From NCBI GenBank assembly GCA_014621425.1, contig JAANBB010000005.1, positions 124,001 through 188,000 of the forward strand: 64,000 nt of DNA, in the 5' to 3' direction. The notes beneath the pieces are model-generated. The model did no database searches, was not told where the DNA came from, and saw only the letters and a list, made by a program, of their open reading frames with translations. The position numbers and the translations under genes were made by a program. The stretch comes from Cylindrodendrum hubeiense. Lineage: Eukaryota; Ascomycota; Sordariomycetes; Hypocreales; Nectriaceae. Every line of letters starts with the position of its first letter. The first letter of the stretch is position 1. Shown in pieces: positions 9,633 through 20,587 of the stretch.

Positions 9633-11700
9633 GTGCTTACTAGCGCCGGTATCGGGGACAAGATCGAGTTGCCCGGGTCGAAGGCAAACTGGTTGTCCAT
9701 CTTGACATTTAACTGGCTGAATCCCCTCCTAAGAATGGGCGGCTACACCAGGCCCCTTCAAACTGACGATCTGTACGACATGCTGGTGACAGGCTGGTCA
9801 GGGACCACACGGAGCGACTTGGGAAGGATTGGTCGGCGAAGCTTGGGCGGAACAGAAACCGAAAGACCTCATCCATCATAATGTGATGGAGACCTCTCTG
9901 GACAAGGCACACAGATGACGTCACCGTCCTCGCCCTGGCTCCCAACGACGTCTACTTTCGGAGGTTTGGCTTGATGGTTTTTTCAAGCTATGCGGAGACC
10001 TGTCACAGATGACCTCGCCGCTGTTTATCAGGTTCTTCATCGTTACCGTGTTTGATCCGTCTTAGCAGGCCCATCACAAAGGCTTCGGCTATGCGGTGGG
10101 CCTGTTTCTCCTGTTCTTCTCTGTCACGTCAAAGTTCACGGCTTCTATCGATCGTGCACGACGAATATCTTCCTCCGAGGTGCCCTGATGCATGCTATTT
10201 AGCATACGGTGACAATACAGCTCACACAGAAGGCTAACCTGAGACACCGCCTAGGAACGGGCAAGCTGATGAGCCTGATGAGTGCTAATGTGACGCGCGT
10301 GGACGTTTGAAGTGAATTCTTTCACTCGGTGTGGACTGTCATCCTCCAGATCCTCCTCTGCTTCTCCCTGACCATGTGGTCAATAGGTTACAGTTCTCTG
10401 CCAGGGTTCGGCCTGCTAGCGCTATTGTATCCGGTGCTTTATTTCTCTCTGTGAAGTCCGATTCGGATTCAATATTAATTTAGCATGGTGGTGATTCTGG
10501 ACAACCGCAACATCAGGAACTCAAGGTAGATAAGGCACTGGAGTAGAAAGGAAGCAAGAGAAGCAGATTGGTACCCAAAAACTAAAGGCCAAGAAAGGGG
10601 TTCGAGGTAAAGAAATAATGCAGAGTGAGGAGCGACTTGGTGGTTCTGTCAGCGAAAATACTTATCTTCGCTACGTGTAGATAGGTAACGCCTGGTTTAC
10701 CGTGCCACTATTCCTTAAGTCCATGTGACCTACCAATGAACGAGCGTCGTCTCGCCGCTGTGGCTGAGCTGGTAGCGAAACACCAAGTAAACCTCCATCT
10801 CAGAGGCTGCATATATGACAGGCTACGTGGTGTTTAATATCGGGAAATCGCTGGGCCTGTTCTTCATGAGCGCAACCTTCGCCTTTTTCTACCTCTAGTT
10901 TTCCAACAAGCCTCACCATGCAACCATATCAGGGGTGCTACATGCGTCCATGGCCTTCTTTGACACAATGCCTCGAGACCGCATCACGCACCGGTTTAGC
11001 AAGGACGTCGACGACGTGGACAATGTCGTAGGTGAGATGCGGCAGCTCTTCAATTCGACGGCTGCGCAGGTTGTGGGCGTCATTGTCCGCGTGACTATCG
11101 TGCTGCCGCCGTTTGTGGCTATCGCCGCCGGCCTCCTCCTCGTGTATACCTGGACTGGCATGTATTACCGACCCCTCGTCGCGGGAACTGCGCTGCCTCA
11201 ACAATCTTCTCTACAGTCGCATCTACGAGCACTTGCGGGAGTCTTTGCCTGGCTTACCCACGCTAAACGCCTTTGGCGTCCTGTCGCATTTCGTTCGTTG
11301 AGGATAACGCCTGCAATATCGATACTGAGAACAGCGCTTACTAGCTGTCGGTGGCGTATCAGCTCTGGATGAATCTCCGCCTGGACTAACGGAATAAGCT
11401 CGTGGGAGATAAAGAGCAACCACGACTCCACGTTCAGCAGTGGCACTCTGAGCCTGGGTCTAGACTCGGAAGTCGAAGAGAACGGCACCAAAACCCCACA
11501 AGGCTAGAGGTCTTGATCTCCATCTTCCGCGCCCTTGTCCGGCGGTCTAAGATTATTATTCTGGACGAAGCCCCGGTAAAAATTGACGGCAGGGCTGATA
11601 CGCAGCTTCAGGTCATTTTGAACCAGATGATGAGAGACTCGAAAATTCTCCCTGTGGCTCATCGTCTAAATACCATAATTACTTCACATCTTCCATCTTT
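9624..11700 (+). pseudogene. Decayed ABC-C (MRP-type) multidrug transporter
   Basis: Relics of a full-length ABCC transporter appear in the right order but different frames. There is an N-terminal WLSILTFNWLNPLL segment (9676-9730). TMD1 pieces include GTGKLMSLMSANVTRVDV (about 10256-10308) and a LPGFGLLAL loop. An inter-domain linker (EERLGGSVS, about 10628-10655) is followed by TMD2 (GKSLGLFFMS, then SMAFFDTMPRDRITHRFSKD near 10945-11010). NBD2 retains IIILDEA (Walker B) and a VAHRLNTII H-loop (11550-11685). TMD1's end and NBD1 are missing: only about 130 bp lie where over 1 kb is expected. In-frame stops include TAG at 10773, TAA at 10788, TAG at 10896, TAG at 11342 and TAG at 11515 (in the signature region), plus frameshifts. 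Confidence 0.88.
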
Positions 11701-12564
11701 ATATTGGGCAATCTTACCAAGCTGTTAACTATCTGGTTCATGATGATTTGTTTACTGATGCTATATAAGTTGCCATTCAACTCGACATGCTCTATGAATG
11801 TATCCTCAGTAATATGAGACTTGAACCTATCTTGTGAGACATACTAATAGCGTATACACTGTAACTCGCCGGGCATTAGATTACGAGTTGTGAGATACTG
11901 TTGTCGCCAAAATTCCTGGGTGTGAATCTAAAGTCTTTGACAAAGAGCAGTTTCGCCCAAGTCTGAAGGACAGGAAACCACAATGGGTCAGCGATCTGAA
12001 GGAGACTGTAATTTTCGGTGGCAGTTAGCAACTGACATATTCAAGAACCATCCTTATCTAAACTAAACAGGAAATATATGAGTGTCCGATGAGCCATGGA
12101 AATTCAGGGCAGTGATAAAGTGCAATTTAATTTTATGCACTTTGAATTGGGTCGGTTCTGAGATTCTAGGACGGGAGCTGAGAAAGGTGGAGTTGATGAG
12201 AGATGTACAACACTCTGCCGTCCAGTAGGCTTATCAGTGATTTATAGCACATAGTCTAGTAGAATATCACGTATTGTATATGGGTAGGTGTCGGTGGCTG
12301 TGCGCCGGTGGCTGGTGCATGCGCACCAGACATTTCTGCTGCAAAGTATAACAATTTCACTCTTGTTTCTTTATTTATCGGTATGAACTAGTTATCTCAA
12401 TTCCTAGATTAAATACAGAAACGGATTTACCATTATTCACTTTCGCAGTCCTGTTACGCAAACTTGAAAGAAAAGAATTCTAAGTCAATATAAGATTGGC
12501 ATTCAGTAATAAAACCCAGGGGATAAGCCACAAGATATTACCGACCTCATCCTTTCTAGTGACT
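11701..12564. other. Intergenic
   Basis: About 860 bp between the ABC relic and the end of the PLC-like gene. A short GGTGGCTG repeat with CGCCGGTGGCTGG sits near 12290-12315. No gene recognised. Confidence 0.45.
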
Positions 12565-13980
12565 TCAAAACCTGATCACATCCCCTTCTCGAAAATTCTT
12601 CTCTTGCACGTCTCTCTCATTCGAGCGTCGAAAACTAATGCTACATGTCTTGACAACTCCCTTGTCGGGGTCACCCTGAGGGCTCAGGCTTTCATTCGTA
12701 GTCGGATACCCCTCCTTATTTTCCATTGCCATGAGCAGTTTCAGATACAATTTGTTAGTCAGGACATCCTTCCCTCCATACCTGACAGAGAGGATATCTT
12801 GCTCAAAGTGAAGATAGTCTCCCTCCCTAGCAAAACGACCCTTTGTACGGCCATTATGGTCGTATAATACAGCACAAGACTTCGGCATATTCTGCCATGT
12901 GTCTGTGAAGTTGGTGTTATTGACCGCGTAAGGTTTTCCATTCCGGATGGCCTCTTCTATGTCGCTGATAACTCTCGAGTTCGTGATTACCGTACCACCA
13001 TAGACGGCAATGGTCCTGCCATTGGAGTATCGTTTCAGGCTAATCGCAAGACAGAACGTGAAAAGATCAGGGGTTTCAATTCGATCCATGGAGATAACAG
13101 AAAAGTCAAGTCCACCCTTGATCATCTCTTGCAAAACCCACGGAAATCGTTTCCTCTGCTCAGCCTCGGCGAGGCTGAGAACTGACTTTGAGTTCCCACC
13201 AAATACTCCAAAAAAGTCGATTGTGGAATGAATTGCATCCGTTGTGCTCTGCATCCGAGTCACGGAATGGTCTCTCAAAAAGAGATAAGGCTTGCCGGTA
13301 AGCGTTTCGGAGGGCCAAAAGCCTCGTTTAACAATACTCTCACGGAGTGCATGTTTCGCAACATGTTGCTCGATGATTACAACAACAGCCGCTCTTTTGT
13401 TGCCAATAAATTCGTTGAGAGTGTAATTCTGTACCTGCTTGCCCTCAGCTGGTGAGTTCCGCATGAGAAAGCGGTGGTCAAGTTTGGCAAGAATATCAAA
13501 GAGCTCGTCAAACTGGCTTGATACCAATGGTTCCAGGGAAGAGTCCGTTGGGCCACGGATCTTGATGTGATATATATGCGTGATATTGAGAATGATGAGT
13601 TCTTCATTTTCTTTGGTGAACTGGTTGATATCGCTAATGACATCTCTGAGGGGAGCGCAGCTTGCTCCCTGCCAGCCGATCTTGTCCGCGCCTTCACCTG
13701 TGTAGTGTCCACAGTTCCAGGTGCCCTCATTCTTTCCGGGTGGAACGGCAAGCGTGGGACGAATGTCGAAGAATCTGACACCAAGTTCAAGCTGTTCGTA
13801 GATTGACTTTGTCTGGGTCAAAACATTGCCTTCAGTTCCGAAACTTGTTCCAAATTCCTTTCGATACGTTCCAGCATCGTGAGAGGATGGAAGGCAAATT
13901 TCTCTCAGGTTGAAACCACCCAATGAGTTGGAATGCTCCTGCATCCATCTTTTTGAACTGTTCGGAGCGTTCGGGATCAT
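12565..13980 (-). CDS. PI-PLC X-domain-like phosphodiesterase family protein
   Basis: A 471-aa single-exon protein related to bacterial-type phosphatidylinositol-specific phospholipase C (TIM-barrel, PLC-like phosphodiesterase). The first catalytic segment is ICLPSSHDAGTY (about residues 29-40, His in SHDAG). It is followed by LGVRFFDIRP (about 87-96), an NCGHYTG block supplying a second conserved His, and beta-strand LIILNITHIYHI. No signal peptide or membrane span is visible, so an intracellular place is more likely, or release by another route. The C-terminal 100 residues look like the beta-rich extension seen in some fungal members. Activity on phosphatidylinositol is a family inference. 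Confidence 0.75.
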   Translation of the reverse strand: MIPNAPNSSKRWMQEHSNSLGGFNLREICLPSSHDAGTYRKEFGTSFGTEGNVLTQTKSIYEQLELGVRFFDIRPTLAVPPGKNEGTWNCGHYTGEGADKIGWQGASCAPLRDVISDINQFTKENEELIILNITHIYHIKIRGPTDSSLEPLVSSQFDELFDILAKLDHRFLMRNSPAEGKQVQNYTLNEFIGNKRAAVVVIIEQHVAKHALRESIVKRGFWPSETLTGKPYLFLRDHSVTRMQSTTDAIHSTIDFFGVFGGNSKSVLSLAEAEQRKRFPWVLQEMIKGGLDFSVISMDRIETPDLFTFCLAISLKRYSNGRTIAVYGGTVITNSRVISDIEEAIRNGKPYAVNNTNFTDTWQNMPKSCAVLYDHNGRTKGRFAREGDYLHFEQDILSVRYGGKDVLTNKLYLKLLMAMENKEGYPTTNESLSPQGDPDKGVVKTCSISFRRSNERDVQEKNFREGDVIRF

Positions 13981-16900
13981 GGTGATGGCAAAAGGAGAGA
14001 CGGAATTTGAAAGTGGGATATGAGATAGTTGGTTAAGGGGTGATGGTTTAAATCGGGTACAGATTATAATGCCAACTCAGGAGCGACATCTGTATACTTA
14101 TAAGCCAGAGCTGTGGATGCTGTACGAATTGGTATGTCAGTAACGCCGTACTCAACAGAAAAACTATCCACTCTGACGTCGAAGAATCGCAAACTACGTG
14201 ACATCCACTCTTATCTACCCAACCATTCAAACGACAACAGTTGCTTCAGCTCAGCTAAACGAAGCCACCTATTTCACACCATCCGATTCCAGCTGATTTC
14301 AAGTTAGTATGGTCTCAGATCTAGAGGTATGGTTTCACTTCAGCCAAATCAAGGCACCTCACAACAAGCTAGGTACTCGCTAGCTTCGTCTAGAGTGTTG
14401 GCCAGAGACACGTAGGCCACAGTATCCACTTCGCTCCATACCTATTCTCTCGTTTATGCATATAATTGTGGGACGAACTGGCACGAGATGGAAGTAGCAA
14501 GGGGTCCGTGTCATCGCCTCAAAAGTCTCATTGTACGACCGACTGTGGGTACATGCTAGGATAGATATCATGACATATCTGTACAGACTGCAAGGCCGAG
14601 CAGGTCGTGTAAGCTGTGGAAACATCAAGACTCGCTTAGATCATGTGTCTGGAACTTTCCTTGACCCCTCATTGCTTCCACTGGCCCCTGTCACGGTATC
14701 TTGGACGTGATTGGGGGAGATAGTCATGTGTCTGTCACAAGTCATTCTTTGCACATAATTGCGGAGCGTCTGTGTTCTGCATTGCTTCCCCGCTCCATGT
14801 CAATGTACAAATAGTTATGCAACTGACATAATAATATATCTTGAGCGCCAAAGATGTGTATTGCGATGATGTTGTCACCGGTAGTTCCTTGCGTATTATT
14901 GTATTGTGCGTATTGCCTCCGTCATCTCACAATGCCTGTCTCTGTAAAATACTTATGCGACTCTGTCATGATCAGATCTCAGTAACAATCTGACCATCCT
15001 ACTATCCGCACCTTATTCAACAGATATATGGTCTAGCTAACTAGGGCGGAGAACTGGGGTCTGTGCATGTCTCGGCTACCTGGGGCCATAGCCGCCGCAG
15101 GCGGCCACAGGGTTCATTGACCGCTATCCCAGTAACAGTTTGACCATCTTACTATCTGTTGGATTGGGACCTCGGCTGGCGATATAAGACACCGAATCTA
15201 TATGAAACCTCTAATATATTAATATCCAGGTGATTCAACCCCCCCTATAGCAACGGAGGGTGCATAGGTCAGATCCTAGAGACATAGAATCATCGAATTC
15301 AGTATCCACATTCTATTGACGAAATAACACTTGATCAAATTAGTCGTACACAAGTAAACATAATCTATATCGTATATGACAATGTCCCTTTACTCGTACA
15401 GTGTGTAGATATGCTACAGGTCTAGTACTGCCTTGCGAAAATGGCAACGAGCAATCACTGCAGAATCTAATATGAGTTTCAGGGCAAACCCATTTTTGCG
15501 AGATAGGGGTGATGCTGGGGGGGGGTTAACAATACTATCCATTACCTAGGAGGCCTAGGTGAATTCATGAAGGTCTCCCAAGATACTATCACGCACCAGG
15601 TTTCACCAATCAGGACGAACTAGACAAACGACGTTTTATTTACAATCTGAAAATGAGCATCGAGTACCATCATCCTTGGTGTATAGTGATAACGAGCCTG
15701 GCTTCGACTTGAGCTGCGCGGTGTGCAAACCACCCCTTTCCTTCTTTCCACTTAGTCGTATAGATTCCACTATCTTCGCGCGAGAACAGAGGTTGATTAA
15801 GGAGTTTCTGTTGGAGGAGTAAACTGTTCTGCATGAAAGCCAGCACGTGTCTAGTCCGTCCCGAGCTGCTGACCAATATTGGCAGGTGTGGCCATACTGG
15901 TCAGCGTGTCCAGAATGTTTGAAAGCAACCATTTTGGACAAGACCTGTATCGGCACTCGGAGAGGTGGTTAACGCATGACAACTAAGAGCCAATAGACGG
16001 GTGGTTCCTGGCACCTGCTGTGAAGGTTGGTTTCCAGGAAAAGTGCCGAGGAATTTTAGGAGGTGTAAATAAGCTGAAATGGTGGGACAACAAGAAATAG
16101 TGTCATAAACTTATCCTCTATTCCTTCTTATTTATACTACCTGTGTATCTGCTTAGGTATAACTACCGCCGCTTCACTCTGCCCTCTGACCCGTAGTTGG
16201 CTGTATTGTAGTGCTATTTACTCTCATAATCCCAGTTTATAGTTGTAGTTTTAATCTGCATCTCTCTTTCAGATTCTCCCGTACATTTCCTTCGTTTTAT
16301 TCCATTTTATACTATTTTTCGATAATATTAATCAGATATCTTTAAATGTTAGCGATATAGAGTAAAACAAAATCGTTTTCTTTATTGAATATAATAGTAC
16401 TAAGCGTACTATAACACAAGGCAATAGATCCAACCCGTCAAGGTTTAATAGTTCATCAGGAAAAAATAGAGAGCAAGTCATGGAGTAAGTGTATCCCAAT
16501 CTCCTTCAAAGCTTGAGTCAACAGTGTCTCAAAGAGGAAGACCTGACTTTTTAAGACTACCATCTTTGCATTCCTATTTAGGCTCGTTCCTTGTTGAAGA
16601 ACTTCACTCAGCATCACATTGTCGACAGAAACAGTTCCACGCTGCCAGTGGCGATATATTTTCCAAGCTCAGTCCATTTATAAAAGACGCCGTCCAATGT
16701 GAAACTGAGAGCGATAGTGCTGTAATTATCAGATCAAGATCATTTCATTTCATATACTTTTCTTGTGGTGCGCTGCATCAACTACTGCGCTATGATGAAA
16801 AAGAAGCCGTAGACACCTATGACACAGCTTCTCTACAGCCCCATTGCTCACAGCCATTTCACCATGATCTGAGGCATGTCGTAGTTCGGATGTGTGGCCG

Positions 16901-17097
16901 ACTGGGTTGCTCACGTCAGATTCAAAAGAGGGGGAGGATTTAGCTTAGGCACCAACTTGCAAGTTAGGCAGCGACAGCTGAAAGTGAGTGACATGCAGGA
17001 TAGACGTCAACCCCATGTTCCCCCATCGCAGGCCCAGAGCCTCGGAAATTGAATATTTTATCTACCGCTACACACTATACAATACATCTACGCCATT
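13981..17097. other. Long gene-poor stretch with decayed repeats
   Basis: 3.1 kb, mostly AT-rich, with no gene I can support. It holds a 27-bp imperfect direct repeat (14980-15006 and 15130-15156), a GC hairpin GCCGCCGCAGGCGGC at 15091-15105 and a run of ten G near 15520-15530. A minus-strand frame near 15670-15876 and a plus-strand frame of 139 codons at 16524-16943 match nothing I know and have no convincing start or splice support. Confidence 0.45.
14980..15156. repeat. 27-bp imperfect direct repeat
   Basis: CAGTAACAATCTGACCATCC (14980 onward) and CAGTAACAGTTTGACCATCT (15130 onward) each continue with TACTATC. The copies differ at three positions, all transitions. This may be the remnant of a decayed mobile element, but there is nothing else to identify one. 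Confidence 0.4.
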
Positions 17098-19340
17098 ATG
17101 CCGCAGCAAATGTGCCCTCCATATCTCTCGAGCCGCTTCGGCAGCTTGGCAGGCTCCCGGCATTGCCCTCACGCAGAGCTTGGGGGTAACAGGTTTGGAG
17201 CATACGCGCCCATACGCGCCTGTATCGAGGAGTCTGCGATATGCGCTGAGTGTCAGTTGCTTCTTCAAGTCATCGAGACCTTCAAGCCTGGTTGGATAGA
17301 AACTCATAAGGATGGGCAAGGGTTGATCCAGATTGAATACCGGGGTATGTATACGGTGAGGCTCTTACTGGGACAGTCTCTTGAAGGAGCGGACAAAAGT
17401 CTTAAAGACGCAAAGGAGATTGACTCGTTCCAATTCTTCCACAGGTCGAAGGGTAGGTTATTTTTAGGACTCCAACACAAGCCTCAACAGTTTTCTCATA
17501 AGCTGACTAATAATTGACAGTCGAGCCAATGTACGAGGAAGGCGACTTTTCGTATAATCCTTTCAGAGGGTTTGGCGAGAATGTGCGACATTCCCGGTCT
17601 CAATCTCTAAAAGTTGTTGAGGAATCCTTCTCTAAAGCCGCATTTGATCGAGCAGCGAAGTGGCTCTCTCACTGCCTCGAGCATGATGAGGCATGCGACC
17701 TCCCGAATGAAGAAGAGTTCATGCCACGTCATCTCATAGATGTAGGCTCATGGGATGGTTCCAAAGAGCCATTTCTTTTCAAGCCTTCTAAGCTTGCGCC
17801 GTACGCCTGTCTGAGCTACTGCTGGGGTTCAGATACAGACGGCATTTTGCAGACGACCACGGCCAACTTCGCCTCACATTGCAACTTAATACCTGTCTCA
17901 AAGATGCCTCTTGGAATTCAGGACGCTATTACGGTCTGCCGTGGGCTGAAGATACCTAACTTGTGGGTTGACTCTCTTTGCATTGCCCAGGACGACTCAA
18001 AGGCTTGGCTTGAGGATGCGTCGCAGATGGATCGCATCTATACCCACTCTCAACTCACCATAGCGGCTCTTGAGCCTGCGAGTTGCAAATCACGATTCTT
18101 AGGCAGGCAGCGCTTTGGCGATCCTGAGTGGCAACGCCGGTTCATCGCCGACGTTGCACTTGTGAAAGACAAAGCACCACTCGAGATTTTCATTCGAGGT
18201 ACCATCGACATGGACAGCGACATGGGGAAGATTGCCTCACTCGACAAGAGAGGTTGGTGTCTACAGGAAAGCCTCCTCCCGAACCGGCGGCTATGCTTCA
18301 ATGGAGACGAAATGATCTGGGAATGCCTCTGCCGCAAGATATGTGAATGCGGCCATATACTATGGAGGCCTCAGCCTTTCAAGTTTTCCAAGCTCGCAAC
18401 GTCTCTGAAGTCAAGCCGCCTGAGGACCAAGGTGAAGCTTTCGGAGCCACAGCCCGCAATAACCGTGATCGAGCAGCTCCGCAGAGGGGTTCCACAAAAT
18501 GAACCAGAATATCCCAAACAAGCCTGTCAAGGATGGAGGGATATTGTGATGGAGTATTCTAAGCGCTCAATATCACGGAAAAGGGACAAACTGAATGCAG
18601 TTTCAGGTCTAGCCAAACTTGTTGGTGAGAGTCTTCGGAAGAGTCCCCAGGGTGGAGATGATGATGTCGCTGAAGAGTATCTTGCCGGCCTCTGGAGGCG
18701 GGAGTTTCATTTCGATCTCACATGGAAAGTGGAGCAGTCCCACCCCACCATGACATCTGCGAAGCTTACTCAGACCAGTATGGGTAAAAACGCAAGAGGA
18801 AATACCGAGCTCGGTATCCCAAGCTGGTCCTGGGCGTCAGTTGATGGACCGATCGCCTACGGGTTTGATTTTGCCTTGAAGACCTGGAAGTATCAACCAT
18901 ACTTGTCATATTGCGTCAAAGTTGAGACCGTTTCTTGCCAGAGAGAACTCCCGGACGATGAAACCAGTCCAGTTATCTGTGGGCGAGCAGTTCTGACCGG
19001 TATTAAGGTACCTGTCAAGCTGATCATCATGCCTGATCATAACGGTCAACCGAAAGCACACTTGCAGTCGGAAGCTCGTCGCCTTATCAACGTAACTCTG
19101 GACCATCCAAGGGGTGTCGTAATCAACGATGAACTCTACTGCTTCATGTTATTTTCTTGGGAGGCCTTGACTGACAGATGTGACGGTGATGAGCCCGTTA
19201 TGATGGGCCCGGAAACATGGTTTCTGGTATTGAGACCATCTAACAAAGCTGAAGGGGAATTTGAACGAGTTGGTTCTGGTTCATATGAAGGAGAGTACAT
19301 ATTAGAAGGATTTGAAATGGCCACAGTAGGTATTATTTAA
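17098..19340 (+). CDS. HET-domain protein
   Basis: Second HET protein, 724 aa, two exons: 17098-17452 and 17521-19340. The intron 17453-17520 has a GTAGGT donor, CTGACTAAT branch and GACAG acceptor, phase 1. Exon 1 begins MPQQMCPPY and carries a CAECQLLL segment, a common lead-in for this class. HET blocks are LSYCWG (about 216-221), LWVDSLCIAQDD (about 266-277), then RIYTHSQLTIAAL and RGWCLQESLLPNRRLCF (about 362-378). Later PSWSWASVDGP matches the conserved W-S-W-A motif downstream of HET domains. The role in incompatibility or defence is a family inference; no partner gene is adjacent. Confidence 0.9.
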
Positions 19341-20587
19341 ATACCTACGCTCGATCATAATGTTCCCTTGAACGACCCCGAATCTGGCCTCACACAGGTG
19401 GGGTGAGCGTCTTTAAAGTATTATCAAAAGTGGAAAAAAAGTCTGTGGTAGACTTGGCAACGTGGGAGGAATTAACACGTGATCTGTGATAACTGCTGGG
19501 GATATTTAAGGCGAAGCTGGTTTCTCTGTCTACCTAGGACATTAGATTACTCCTGGTCGTGTATGGTCATATACGCTTAGTATTTTGATTTCCAACCATT
19601 CGCCGCGATACGGCTGAGAGTGTTATTGTCAAATATTTCAATTTTCATGTAATTTTAAACATAAAATGACCCTCATGATTTTGTTGCTATAGTGCCAAAA
19701 GCCCACAGGCATGTAATTAAACCCCATCAAACGTTTATTGATCCAATGTCCGCGCAAGGTTCTCAGCCATCCATCAACATCTGCGATTGAATCATGATAA
19801 TAGCTCCGTTATAAATTGAAAGAACTTAAATTGCCCCTGATAGGGTGATACCAATCTTTGTATTGTATTGTGCCCTGTGTCGTGCTTTGTCTTCAATTCA
19901 TAAAGGTACTAGGCAATAATGCCACGACATGTCTACGTATGGGAGTATGAGAATTGAAGAGCCGCAAACAGTAACAGGACATTGCATTATTGATAATATG
20001 ACTCATGATCATCGATGGACAAAAGGTGCCATGGTAGTAGCAGCGTAATATATGGGACCCTGCATCCCCTCATTTGTCTCCATAATTTCGCGATCGCGAC
20101 TTCCGGACATGTCTTCGACAGAGGTCAGAGGGGTAAGCTGTGCCGAATTGCCGAAGTACTTTTGGGGTGAGGTCCGGAAACAACTTCGGAGATGCGCTAG
20201 GTCACTCTTTTGGGAGACGCAACCTGATCATCCTAGTCACTCATTTGATAAGATAGCGGTACCAACTCCGCCATCATGGGTTGAAAGATGCTATTGGTAC
20301 GGGTCCACTGATGCTTGTCTGTTCCAGTACTTACCCTTCTTTCATCGCATCGCATCATTGCATCCCAGTCGCACGCCCTCATCGGCGGTAAGTTTTATCA
20401 CAGCTACGCCAAGACTACATAGCAGTACTGCTAGCTTAGACAGTCCAGTATAAGAACCAACAGCAGAAGGAATCCTAATTTTTTGAGATGTACAATAACA
20501 GCCTTTGATTTTGAACTCCTTGAGTTACCTTCGCATTCCATTGCTCCTCAAATTGATACGAGAACCATCGTTGATCCACGAGCAAAG
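19341..20587. other. Intergenic
   Basis: 1.25 kb between two plus-strand genes. It has no recognised gene. An in-frame upstream ATG at 20483 would add 35 residues to the following permease. Confidence 0.45.

Noticed and set aside
15091..15105. GC hairpin GCCGCCGCAGGCGGC considered as terminator or element end
   Set aside because: No matching second terminus, no target-site duplication, and fungal genes do not use such terminators.
15636..15956. 106-codon minus frame and overlapping 68-codon frame
   Set aside because: Composition looks like noncoding sequence and no splice model or motif was found; possibly a relic but not assignable.
16524..16943. 139-codon frame
   Set aside because: No domain, codon bias or start context to support it; AT-rich, repeat-bearing surroundings.
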